Assembly: GCA_028281385.1 (NCBI GenBank)
Contig: JANQJY010000092.1
Coordinates: forward strand, 1-44,310
Direction: 5' to 3'
DNA length: 44,310 nt
Origin: Rickettsiales bacterium
GTDB taxonomy: Bacteria > Pseudomonadota > Alphaproteobacteria > Rickettsiales > UBA3002
In this document: positions 36,857 to 44,310 of the stretch, piece after piece
Layout: each line of letters begins with the position of its first letter
How positions within the stretch are numbered: the stretch's first letter is position 1
The notes under the pieces: generated by a model
What the model saw: the letters and a program-made list of their open reading frames with translations, nothing else
What the model was told of the DNA's origin: nothing
Databases searched by the model: none
Translations under genes and position numbers: made by a program

Positions 36857-37584
36857 CGTATCATATCCCCGCTGATGGCTTCGCGCAGACTCATGGCCGC
36901 GGCGTCCAGCAATGCGCGATCCTGGCAACGCAGTACGATATTGCAGGCGAGTTTGCCGTCTTTGATCAGCGGATAAATGCCGATCTCCACCGCGCTGAAT
37001 GTTTCCTGTATGCCGGTGACGACATCGGCGACATCGCCTTCCGGGCGGTCCAGTTCAATGGATTCGGACTGCATTGGTTTGCCACCTTTGAGCGTGGGGG
37101 TGATAAAATCCATCATCGCCTCGCAGATGACCGGCACGCCTGCCAGAACATAGACATTTTCAAGCCTGAAACCGGGGGCGGCGCTGACGGGGTTGTCGAT
37201 GAGTTCCGCACCTTCCGGCATATCCGCCATTTTCATCCGTGCATCATTGACATCTTCCGCCGCATAATGGGCGAGCAGGCGGCGTTCTGCTTCCGCATGA
37301 CGTGTGACCTCTACGCCGAAGGCTTTGGCGATCGAGGCGGTGGTGATGTCGTCATGCGTCGGGCCGATCCCGCCGGTGGTGAAGACATAAGCGAACTGTT
37401 TCCGGCATGTATTCACCGTCTCGGCAATCACTTCTTCGATATCGGGGATAATGCGTGCCTGCATCAGTCTGACGCCGTGTTCGTTGAGCTTTTCCGCGAT
37501 CATCGGCAGGTTCTTATCACGGGTGCGGCCGGAGAGGATTTCATTGCCGATCATGATCAGACAGGCGGTGGCAGTATCATTCAC
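36853..37584 (-). CDS. CinA N-terminal/MoaB-like molybdopterin-binding domain protein
   Basis: ACLIMIGNEILSGRTRDKNLPMIAEKLNEHGVRLMQARIIPD, VFTTGGIGPTHDDITTASIAKAFGV. Confidence 0.9.
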   Translation of the reverse strand: MNDTATACLIMIGNEILSGRTRDKNLPMIAEKLNEHGVRLMQARIIPDIEEVIAETVNTCRKQFAYVFTTGGIGPTHDDITTASIAKAFGVEVTRHAEAERRLLAHYAAEDVNDARMKMADMPEGAELIDNPVSAAPGFRLENVYVLAGVPVICEAMMDFITPTLKGGKPMQSESIELDRPEGDVADVVTGIQETFSAVEIGIYPLIKDGKLACNIVLRCQDRALLDAAAMSLREAISGDMIR

Positions 37585-37675
37585 GTCAGTCTTTCCTTGT
37601 CTTGGCCGTGTTTTTCCTGCAAACTATAGGCGTCAACTCACAACCATTCAAGCGACAACGGACAAGCAGGTATAA

Positions 37676-38467
37676 ATGTTGGACTCACGGCAGATTACGA
37701 TTCATCAGAAAGTCGATTATGACGGCATGCGCCGGGCCGGGCATCTGGCGGCGGCGATCCTCGATGAGTTGACCGAACGGGTCGAGCCCGGCATCACCAC
37801 CGATGAGATTAATGATTATGTCCATAACCGGATTATCGAAGCGGGAGCCACGCCTGCGCCGCTGGGTTATCGCGGTTTTCCCAAATCGGTCTGTACGTCG
37901 GTGAATCATGTCGTTTGTCACGGCATTCCCGATGATAAAACGCTTAAAAACGGCGATCTGCTGAATATCGATGTGACGGTGATCGTCGATGGCTGGCATG
38001 GCGATACCAGCCGCATCTTCTGGGTCGGCGACGTGCCGATCAAGGGCAAGCGCTTAACCCAGGTAACCTATGACGCGATGATGAAGGGGATTGAGCAGGT
38101 CAAACCCGGTGCGACGGTTGGCGATATTGGCCATGCGGTGCAGTCTTACGCCGAAGCGCATGGCTATTCCATTGTGCGCGAATATTGCGGGCATGGGCTG
38201 GGCAAGGTGTTTCATGCCGCGCCGAATATTCTGCATTACGGCGAACCGGGAACCGGTAATATGCTGGAAGAAGGCATGTTTTTTACCGTTGAGCCGATGT
38301 TGAATGCCGGCAAGGCTGACACCAAACTTTCCACACATGACGGCTGGACGGTAACGACGAAGGATCGCTCGCTTTCCTGTCAGTTTGAACATTCGATTGC
38401 GGTGACTGGCGACGGGTTCGAGATTTTTACCGAATCGCCCAAGGGATTGCATTTTCCGCCTTATTGA
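37676..38467 (+). CDS. map: Methionine aminopeptidase, type I
   Basis: YRGFPKSVCTSVNHVVCHGIPDDKTLKNGDLLNIDVTVIVDGWHGDTSRIFWVG, EYCGHGLGKVFHAAPNILHY. Confidence 0.97.
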   Translation: MLDSRQITIHQKVDYDGMRRAGHLAAAILDELTERVEPGITTDEINDYVHNRIIEAGATPAPLGYRGFPKSVCTSVNHVVCHGIPDDKTLKNGDLLNIDVTVIVDGWHGDTSRIFWVGDVPIKGKRLTQVTYDAMMKGIEQVKPGATVGDIGHAVQSYAEAHGYSIVREYCGHGLGKVFHAAPNILHYGEPGTGNMLEEGMFFTVEPMLNAGKADTKLSTHDGWTVTTKDRSLSCQFEHSIAVTGDGFEIFTESPKGLHFPPY

Positions 38468-38574
38468 TGTGGTTCTGGCTCTGCATCTTATCTCTTTTTC
38501 TTTCCTCACACTTGCATTTGTTACCAAAATATAGTAATGATAGACAGGTAATCAGGTGAAAGGGTGACTGACCC

Positions 38575-38820
38575 ATGAGCAATACGACGAGCATCAATTT
38601 AGGAGAGCATTTTACCGGCTTTCTCAGTCAGCTCACTGAAAGCGGGCGCTACGGTTCGGCTAGTGAAGCGGTGCGTGCCGCGTTACGCCTGCTGGAACAG
38701 GAAGAAGCCAGATATAACGCTCTAATGAATGCTTTGGACGAGGGCGAGGCAAGCGGCGAAAGCACACAATCATTCGAGGAGATTGTCGAAGCGGCAAAAG
38801 CCGAATTCCATGCCGACTAA
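38575..38820 (+). CDS. ParD-like type II antitoxin
   Basis: TSINLGEHFTGFLSQLTESGRYGSASEAVRAALRLLEQEEARYNAL. Confidence 0.9.
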   Translation: MSNTTSINLGEHFTGFLSQLTESGRYGSASEAVRAALRLLEQEEARYNALMNALDEGEASGESTQSFEEIVEAAKAEFHAD

Positions 38821-39109
38821 ATATACCAAATCCAAACGGGCAGATCGGGATATCAAGCGTATCATCATCCATAGTTTGGCGGAGTTTGGCGAACTGCAAA
38901 CGGATAAATATGCCAAAGGGCTTGAGAAAACACTGCAACATCTTGCAGACGCTCCGGAAATCGGTCGTATTTTTTTACATGGCGAAACAAACAGGGAATA
39001 TCGACAATACGCGTATGTCAGCCATACGATATTTTACCGGCAGCGTGAGGAGGATATCTTTATCGTTCGGATTTTACATTCCAGGATGTTTCCTGAAAAA
39101 CACCTGTAG
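38810..39109 (+). CDS. ParE/RelE-superfamily type II toxin
   Basis: MPTKYTKSKRADRDIKRIIIHSLAEFGELQTDKYAKGLEKTLQHLADAPEIGR...SHTIFYRQREEDIFIVRILHSRM; overlaps antitoxin by 11 nt. Confidence 0.9.
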   Translation: MPTKYTKSKRADRDIKRIIIHSLAEFGELQTDKYAKGLEKTLQHLADAPEIGRIFLHGETNREYRQYAYVSHTIFYRQREEDIFIVRILHSRMFPEKHL

Positions 39110-39150
39110 TGACAGGATTATTTTATGCACCCTTTTCCCCTGTCCGTCCG

Positions 39151-39762
39151 TCATGACGCGTTGGCAAAAGGGAATTTTTCCCACCATTCCCTTGCCTTGA
39201 ATTTTGCCTTTTGAATCTGCATGACATTGTCGATCCGCCGGTGAAGGAAGGCTTCGGTGTCTTCCATGTTGTTTGAACCATCGTTCAGCCAATAATACAG
39301 CGTGGTCATATAGACTTTCGCCAGCAGTATGCGCTTGGTGTAAAAGTTGAAATCGGTAGATTCATCGCCTGCTGCGCGCCACATCGCATCGACAGTACGG
39401 TAAAGCGATTTCATTCCCAGCGGGGCATTCCACGGCATGTTGTAATGCGCCACAGCGCGACGCACCGCTTCCTTGTGTGGCTCGGCCTGGCGCAGGCGAA
39501 CCATCACCGCCGTTGCGATACGCTCGCGGATTTTCATGGTATCCAGCGAATAGTCTTTCTCCAGCGTCTCAAGCATCTGCTGATCAGCAAGACGGCTATA
39601 ACATTCCAGCGCTTCCATGATGCCTGCCGGAAAGGCGCGATGGGCATCTAGCCGATCCATCCCGAGTGATTCAGCTGCCTGTTCCAGGGTGTTCATGGTC
39701 CAGCTGTCAAACACGACATGGGGCAAGGCGGCATTAAGTATGTTGTGTTGCAGTTCTTCCAT
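39151..39762 (-). CDS. COQ9-family protein (ubiquinone biosynthesis)
   Basis: WTMNTLEQAAESLGMDRLDAHRAFPAGIMEALECYSRLADQQM, TDFNFYTKRILLAKVYMTTLYYWLNDGS; start moved from 39903, which lies in a repeat. Confidence 0.85.
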   Translation of the reverse strand: MEELQHNILNAALPHVVFDSWTMNTLEQAAESLGMDRLDAHRAFPAGIMEALECYSRLADQQMLETLEKDYSLDTMKIRERIATAVMVRLRQAEPHKEAVRRAVAHYNMPWNAPLGMKSLYRTVDAMWRAAGDESTDFNFYTKRILLAKVYMTTLYYWLNDGSNNMEDTEAFLHRRIDNVMQIQKAKFKAREWWEKFPFANAS

Positions 39763-39845
39763 GCGAAGAGGTATAACGCAGTTGTGTTCAGAAATAAAGA
39801 GGAAGCCGAAGCGCGGCAATCCAGATAGAACAATGCAGCAGGTCA

Positions 39846-39902
39846 TGGATTGCTTCGTCCACCCGTCACTGCATTGCAGTGACAGGACTCCTCGCAATGA
39901 CA
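39846..39902. repeat. Solo copy of the GIY-YIG-associated palindrome
   Basis: TGGATTGCTTCGTCC-ACCC-GTCACTGCATTGCAGTGAC-AGGACTC-CTCGCAATGACA. Confidence 0.8.
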
Positions 39903-39909
39903 CTATTGA

Positions 39910-41154
39910 TTATGCTGGTTGCGGCAGTCCGACGCGTGGCTTGAGCTTGGCTCTGGCGGATAGGCTGACAATACGTTCCGGTGGCAGCGTTAGTGTGACG
40001 GTGGTGCCTTCGTCTTTTTCACTGTCAATAGACAGCGTACCATCATGCAACTCGGCAAATTCCTTTGCGACGGACAGGCCGATTCCGATACTGTCGATGT
40101 CGGTTGCGTAATAGGCGTGTGTGGATTGCATGGCGTCCTGAATCCGGCAGAGATGATCGTAAGATAGACCCGCGCCATGATCCTGAACGGTAATCACAAC
40201 ACCAGACGTCATATTAGACGTACAGCGGACACTTATCTTATCTCCCTTATTGCTGTGCCGTATGGCATTCTCGATCAAATGGCTGAGGATATGTAGTAGT
40301 TTGACACGATCTGCCTGTACGACGAGTGAGTGGTGTGTATGGGTATGCGACAATGTGATGCCTGCAGCGAATGCGGTATGAGAATGCATTTCCACGGCAT
40401 TTTCGATCAATTCACTGATATTGAGTGGTGTATTATACATCTTTGCACAATGTGCGTCGATATTGGAAAGCTCGATCAGATCATTGATCTTACCCAGCAG
40501 CAATTGGCCACTCTCACGAATATGCTGTAGATATTCGCCCGGATTACCCCCTTTCGTCAGCGTATTCATCTCCAGCATCTGGGCAAACCCAAGAATGGCA
40601 TTCAGCGGTGTGCGCAGCTCATGGCTCATATTTGACAGAAAGGATGAGCGCCTCTGTGCTGCCACTTCCGACATGCGCTGGGCGACATGTGCATGGGCCT
40701 GCAGTCCTTTTTCTTTCTGAATATCACGCATGATGATCGCCAGCGTCGGAATATCGGCGCTGGGCACGGCGATCAGGCGAAGTTCGACCCATTGACTGAT
40801 TTCATCGCTAATGTGGATGAGACATTCAATCTGCTGTACAGGCTGAGGGTCTGAGATGTCGGAAGAAAACAAGGTTTCCATGATGTTTTGTAATTCAGCC
40901 TGGTAGGTCGTGTTGATATGTTCCCACAACCTATGTCCCGCACAGGCATGTTGTGACAGACCGCTGATATTCGTCCAGTTGTCGGAAAAGGCATGGCAGC
41001 CCTGTTCATTGTTCCACCAGCAAAAGGCCGTCTCGCCATAGCGTGAAACGATATCCAGCACATCCGAAGGAGATTTATCTGCTTCCGACTGCTCTCCTGA
41101 CATCGTTATCGGATGACAAGCCTGAACAAAATCGTTCCATAACCACCAATACAT
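39910..41154 (-). CDS. PAS-containing sensor histidine kinase
   Basis: HisKA FLSNMSHELRTPLNAILGFAQML; HATPase LIENAIRHSNKGDKI, VQDHGAGL, GIGLSVAKEFAELHDGTLSIDSEKDEGTTVTLTLP. Confidence 0.9.
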   Translation of the reverse strand: MYWWLWNDFVQACHPITMSGEQSEADKSPSDVLDIVSRYGETAFCWWNNEQGCHAFSDNWTNISGLSQHACAGHRLWEHINTTYQAELQNIMETLFSSDISDPQPVQQIECLIHISDEISQWVELRLIAVPSADIPTLAIIMRDIQKEKGLQAHAHVAQRMSEVAAQRRSSFLSNMSHELRTPLNAILGFAQMLEMNTLTKGGNPGEYLQHIRESGQLLLGKINDLIELSNIDAHCAKMYNTPLNISELIENAVEMHSHTAFAAGITLSHTHTHHSLVVQADRVKLLHILSHLIENAIRHSNKGDKISVRCTSNMTSGVVITVQDHGAGLSYDHLCRIQDAMQSTHAYYATDIDSIGIGLSVAKEFAELHDGTLSIDSEKDEGTTVTLTLPPERIVSLSARAKLKPRVGLPQPA

Positions 41155-41246
41155 AGTACCTCAACACGCGACCAATTAACCATTGTCTTGCCGAGTCATT
41201 ATTTATTTGATGTTATTGAATGATGTTGATTTCACCTATAGCCCAA

Positions 41247-41292
41247 CCTGTGGATAACTTCCATGAAGGAAATGGGAAAAGTTATCCACAGG
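41247..41292. repeat. Perfect 14-bp inverted repeat carrying two DnaA-box-like 9-mers
   Basis: CCTGTGGATAACTT (41247-41260) and AAGTTATCCACAGG (41279-41292), 18-nt loop. Confidence 0.75.
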
Positions 41293-41353
41293 CATGATTT
41301 CATCGCCCCTCATGGGAAGATTGTGTGAAATCTGCCACGATGGCAGTAGGGAT

Positions 41354-41608
41354 TCAGGCCGCCAGCAATTCGTCCAGCTCGCCTTTACGGTCAAGCGCGG
41401 CGAGATCGTCATAGCCGCCGACATGGCGTTCACCGATGAAAATCTGCGGAACGGTGCGTTTGCCGTTGGCCAGGTCTATCATCTTCTCGCGCTCGACCGG
41501 ATCGGAAACATCGATCTCGGTATAGCCGGCGCCTTTCTCCTTGAGCAGGTTTTTGGCGCGTGTGCAATAGGGGCAGATGGGAGTTGAGTAGATTTTGATC
41601 TCAGGCAT
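41354..41608 (-). CDS. grxC: Glutaredoxin 3
   Basis: MPEIKIYSTPICPYCTRAKNLLKEKGAGYTEIDVS...RTVPQIFIGERHVGGYDDLAALDRKGELDELL. Confidence 0.95.
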   Translation of the reverse strand: MPEIKIYSTPICPYCTRAKNLLKEKGAGYTEIDVSDPVEREKMIDLANGKRTVPQIFIGERHVGGYDDLAALDRKGELDELLAA

Positions 41609-41630
41609 CGGGTATCTCCTTATGGTTAAC

Positions 41631-41666
41631 GTCATTGCGAGCATACGAAGTATGTGAAGCAATCCA
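41631..41666. repeat. Left palindromic repeat of the GIY-YIG element
   Basis: GTCATTGCGAG-CATAC-GAA-GTATG-TGAAGCAATCCAG. Confidence 0.85.
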
Positions 41667-41667
41667 G

Positions 41668-41961
41668 TCAAGCGCTTATATCTTCATATAAGTCATTCCA
41701 GTCGGGGTTCAATGATTCAATCAGCGCCAGCTTCTTTTTTCGTGATCCTCCTTTGATTTGTTTTTCTCTGATGATGGCTGCTTCCATAGAGTCCAGCAGT
41801 TCATAATAGGCTAGTATCCTGCAGTTATATTTTTGGGTAAACCCCTTGGTTTCTTCGTGTTTATGTTGCCAAACCCGTTTCACCAGATCGCTGGTTACGC
41901 CAGTATATAAGGTGCCATTACGTTGATTGGTCATGATATAAATGGCTGGTGTCTTTTGCAT
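41668..41961 (-). CDS. GIY-YIG nuclease family protein, 97 aa
   Basis: AIYIMTNQRNGTLYTGVTSDLVKRVWQHKHEETKGFTQKYNCRILAYYELLDSMEAAIIREKQIKGGSRKKKLALIESLNPDWNDLY. Confidence 0.95.
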   Translation of the reverse strand: MQKTPAIYIMTNQRNGTLYTGVTSDLVKRVWQHKHEETKGFTQKYNCRILAYYELLDSMEAAIIREKQIKGGSRKKKLALIESLNPDWNDLYEDISA

Positions 41962-41966
41962 GGTAT

Positions 41967-42006
41967 CTGGATTGCTTCGTCAGCCTAAAGGCTGCCTCGC
42001 AATGAC
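41967..42006. repeat. Right palindromic repeat of the GIY-YIG element (inverted relative to the left)
   Basis: CTGGATTGCTTCGT-CAGCC-TAAA-GGCTG-CCTCGCAATGAC. Confidence 0.85.
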
Positions 42007-42015
42007 GAAATATAC

Positions 42016-42690
42016 TCAAAAATCCGGATCGGTATAATGGGCGGGCGGGCGGAAGCCCATGACGCGGTCTTCGAGGATCGGACGGAAAGACGGGCGTGAC
42101 TTCAGCAGCGCATACCACTCCTTGACAGCATGATGATGATCCCACGGCACATCGCCCAGATAATCAAGACAGGACAGATGTGCGGCGGCGCTCAGGTCGG
42201 CAAGCGTCATATACTCCCCCGCCAGCCAGGCACGGTTCATTAGCAGATGTGCGATATAGTCAATATGGTAGCGGATGTTCTTTTTGCCGGCACGAATCGC
42301 ATCCGAATCGGGCTCGCCATAGCCATAGAGTCGTTTGAACACTTTTTCCCAGACGATATTATGTGTCACTTCTTCTTCGAATTTAACATTGAACCATTCG
42401 ATGATGCGGCGGACTTCGGCACGCTCTTTGGCGCTATTGCCGATAAACTGAACGTCGGGGTAAGTCTCTTCGATATATTCGCAGATGGCGTAAGTGCCGC
42501 ATATGATTAGCTTCTCGTCCTCGATCAGTACTGGCACTTCGCCCGATGGGTTGATGGCAAAAAATTCCAGTTCGCGTTGCCAGGGTTCATGCGCTTCCAA
42601 TTGGACATCAAGTTCCTTTTCGTGCAGCAGTATCCGTATTTTCCGGCAAGTTGGTGACAGAGGGGTATGATACAGGAGACGAGGGATCAT
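42016..42690 (-). CDS. Glutathione S-transferase family protein
   Basis: MIPRLLYHTPLSPTCRKIRILLHEKELDVQLEAHEPWQRELEFFAINPSGEVPVLIEDEKLIICGTYAICEYIEE. Confidence 0.9.
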   Translation of the reverse strand: MIPRLLYHTPLSPTCRKIRILLHEKELDVQLEAHEPWQRELEFFAINPSGEVPVLIEDEKLIICGTYAICEYIEETYPDVQFIGNSAKERAEVRRIIEWFNVKFEEEVTHNIVWEKVFKRLYGYGEPDSDAIRAGKKNIRYHIDYIAHLLMNRAWLAGEYMTLADLSAAAHLSCLDYLGDVPWDHHHAVKEWYALLKSRPSFRPILEDRVMGFRPPAHYTDPDF

Positions 42691-42696
42691 AATAGG

Positions 42697-44310
42697 TTAT
42701 GCTTGCTTGGCTTGAGGCTCTGCCTGTAGCAAAGGAGCCTCGAGCCGATCCACCATTTCTTTTGGAACGATCTGCCAAAAGCGCTGCACCTCATGCTCCC
42801 AGTTATGCAGAATGGTCCGGGCGAGGGGAGAATCGGTATGCACGACATGCTGCTCGATCAGTTCGCGTAAATTACTTTCCCAATGAGGATGGGAAAGGCG
42901 TTGATGAATGATTGAATCTTCGTTCAGGTAGTCTGTCACATTATCTTCTTTATCATAGATATAGGCCATGCCACCAGTCATACCGGCGGCGAAGTTGTCA
43001 CCAATTTTGCCGAGGATGACGGCGATGCCGCCGGTCATATATTCACAGCCGTTCGAGCCGCAGCCTTCCACCACCACGATGGCGCCGGAATTGCGCACGC
43101 AGAAACGCTCGCCCGCTTGGCCGGAAGCGAAGAGATGGCCGCCGGTCGCGCCATATAGCACGGTATTGCCGATGATGGTGTTTTCATGCGGCACCAATTT
43201 GCTGGAGGGGCGCGGGCGGATGGTGATCAGCCCGCCGGAGAGGCCCTTGCCGACATAGTCATTGGCATCGCCGAGCAGTTCGATTTTGATCCCGCGACAC
43301 AGGAAGGCACCGAGCGATTGTCCGGCCGAGCCGCGCAGCCGCAGGGTGATATGATCGGAGTTCAGCTTATCGGTATCAAAATTCCGGGTGAGCATCGAGC
43401 TGAGACGGGCGCCGATGGTGCGGTCGGTATTTTGAACGCTATAGGCCAGCTGTACCTTTTCGCCTTTGGTGATGGAGGCTTCGGCGTCTTTGAGCACCTG
43501 TTCATCGAGCGACGGCAGAATTTCATTGCGGCCCTCCATGGTACAGATGCGCGGTTGGAAACTGCTGTCGGTGCGTGCGAGCAGGGGGTTCAGATCGAGA
43601 TCGACCAGCTCGGCGCCGCCGCGGCTGGTCTGTACCAGCAGATCGGTGCGGCCGATAACATCATCAAGCGTTTCATAGCCCATCTGGGTCAGCCATTCGC
43701 GTACTTCTTCGGCGATGAAGCTGAACAGATTCACTACCTTGTCAACGGTGCCTTCGAATTTGGCGCGCAGCGCTTCGTCTTGGGTGCAGATACCGACTGG
43801 ACAAGTATTCATATGGCACTGGCGCACCATCAGGCAGCCCATCGCGACCAGCGAGGCGGTGCCGACGGCATATTCCTCGGCACCCAGCAATGCGGCGACA
43901 ATGATATCGCGGCCGGTTTTGATGCCGCCGTCGGTCTGCAGCCGTACGCGGTGGCGCAGGCGGTTAAGCGTTAAGGTCTGGTTGGTCTCGGCCAGTCCCA
44001 TTTCCCACGGGATGCCGGCATATTTAATACTGGTATAGGGGCTGGCGCCGGTGCCGCCGGAATGGCCGGAGATGATAATCTTATCGGCCATGGCCTTGGC
44101 GACGCCGCTGGCGATGGTGCCGATGCCTGCCTGACTGACCAGCTTGACCGATACGCGCGCATCCGGGTTGATGCGCTTGAGATCATAAATCAACTGCGCC
44201 AGATCTTCGATCGAATAGATATCGTGATGCGGCGGCGGAGAAATCAGCGTGACGCCTTCGGTGGAATAACGCAGCCGGGCGATATCGGCACTGACTTTGA
44301 AGCCGGGCAG
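42697..44310 (-). CDS. gltB: Glutamate synthase large subunit, C-terminal part (5' end beyond window)
   Basis: LPGFKVSADIARLRYSTEGVTLISPPPHHDIYSIEDLAQLIYDLKRINPDARVSVKLVSQAGIGTIASGVAKAMADKIIISGHSGGTGASP...QCHMNTCPVGICTQ. Confidence 0.97.
   Translation of the reverse strand: MPGFKVSADIARLRYSTEGVTLISPPPHHDIYSIEDLAQLIYDLKRINPDARVSVKLVSQAGIGTIASGVAKAMADKIIISGHSGGTGASPYTSIKYAGIPWEMGLAETNQTLTLNRLRHRVRLQTDGGIKTGRDIIVAALLGAEEYAVGTASLVAMGCLMVRQCHMNTCPVGICTQDEALRAKFEGTVDKVVNLFSFIAEEVREWLTQMGYETLDDVIGRTDLLVQTSRGGAELVDLDLNPLLARTDSSFQPRICTMEGRNEILPSLDEQVLKDAEASITKGEKVQLAYSVQNTDRTIGARLSSMLTRNFDTDKLNSDHITLRLRGSAGQSLGAFLCRGIKIELLGDANDYVGKGLSGGLITIRPRPSSKLVPHENTIIGNTVLYGATGGHLFASGQAGERFCVRNSGAIVVVEGCGSNGCEYMTGGIAVILGKIGDNFAAGMTGGMAYIYDKEDNVTDYLNEDSIIHQRLSHPHWESNLRELIEQHVVHTDSPLARTILHNWEHEVQRFWQIVPKEMVDRLEAPLLQAEPQAKQA

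Larger units (their letters stand above)
41631..42006. mobile_element. Candidate GIY-YIG-encoding palindrome-bounded element
   Basis: GTCATTGCGAG...GAAGCAATCCAG (41631-41666) and CTGGATTGCTTC...CTCGCAATGAC (41967-42006) are inverted copies flanking one ORF with gaps of 1 nt (3') and 5 nt (5'). Confidence 0.6.

Noticed and set aside
36823-37629. 268-aa ORF antisense to the CinA-like gene
   Set aside because: Shadow ORF; the opposite strand has recognised motifs.
39763-39903. N-terminal extension of the COQ9-family ORF
   Set aside because: It reads through the solo palindrome; MEELQHNILNAALPHVVFDSW at 39762 is the natural start.
41631-42006. CRISPR-like repeat arrangement
   Set aside because: Repeats are inverted, only two copies, and flank an ORF; no regular spacers.
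43186-43974. 262-aa ORF antisense to gltB
   Set aside because: Shadow ORF opposite a well-supported conserved gene.

Overview
This 44.3 kb window is chromosomal DNA from an alphaproteobacterium. Lineage is inferred from a split F0 operon with atpF', an ALAS-type hemA, a COQ9 homolog and a 17 kDa-antigen-like lipoprotein. Most of it is core metabolism: argE (partial), apaG, metE, an FbpABC-type iron transporter, hemA, ctaA, fabI, aroC, htpG, atpIBEF'F, a DsbA-family protein, rnhB, map, grxC, GST and gltB (partial). The most unusual item is a compact ~376 bp unit at 41631-42006. It is a single small GIY-YIG nuclease ORF tightly bracketed by inverted copies of a REP-like palindrome (GTCATTGCGAG...GAAGCAATCCAG), and a solo copy of the same palindrome lies at ~39846-39902. 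It resembles a REP/RAYT-like selfish unit with a GIY-YIG nuclease in place of a Y1 transposase. A second signal is three close matches to the PhoB box upstream of three uncharacterised genes (172, 168 and 610 aa), suggesting an unannotated phosphate-starvation group. Other points of interest: five perfect TTATCCACA DnaA-box 9-mers in three intergenic spots, two translationally coupled ceramidase-family paralogs, a phasin with a histone-like Lys/Ala-rich N-terminus, an MshEN-type glycosyltransferase next to a predicted outer-membrane barrel, and a 59-aa lipoprotein missed by the ORF track. All calls come from reading the sequence; no database search was run.
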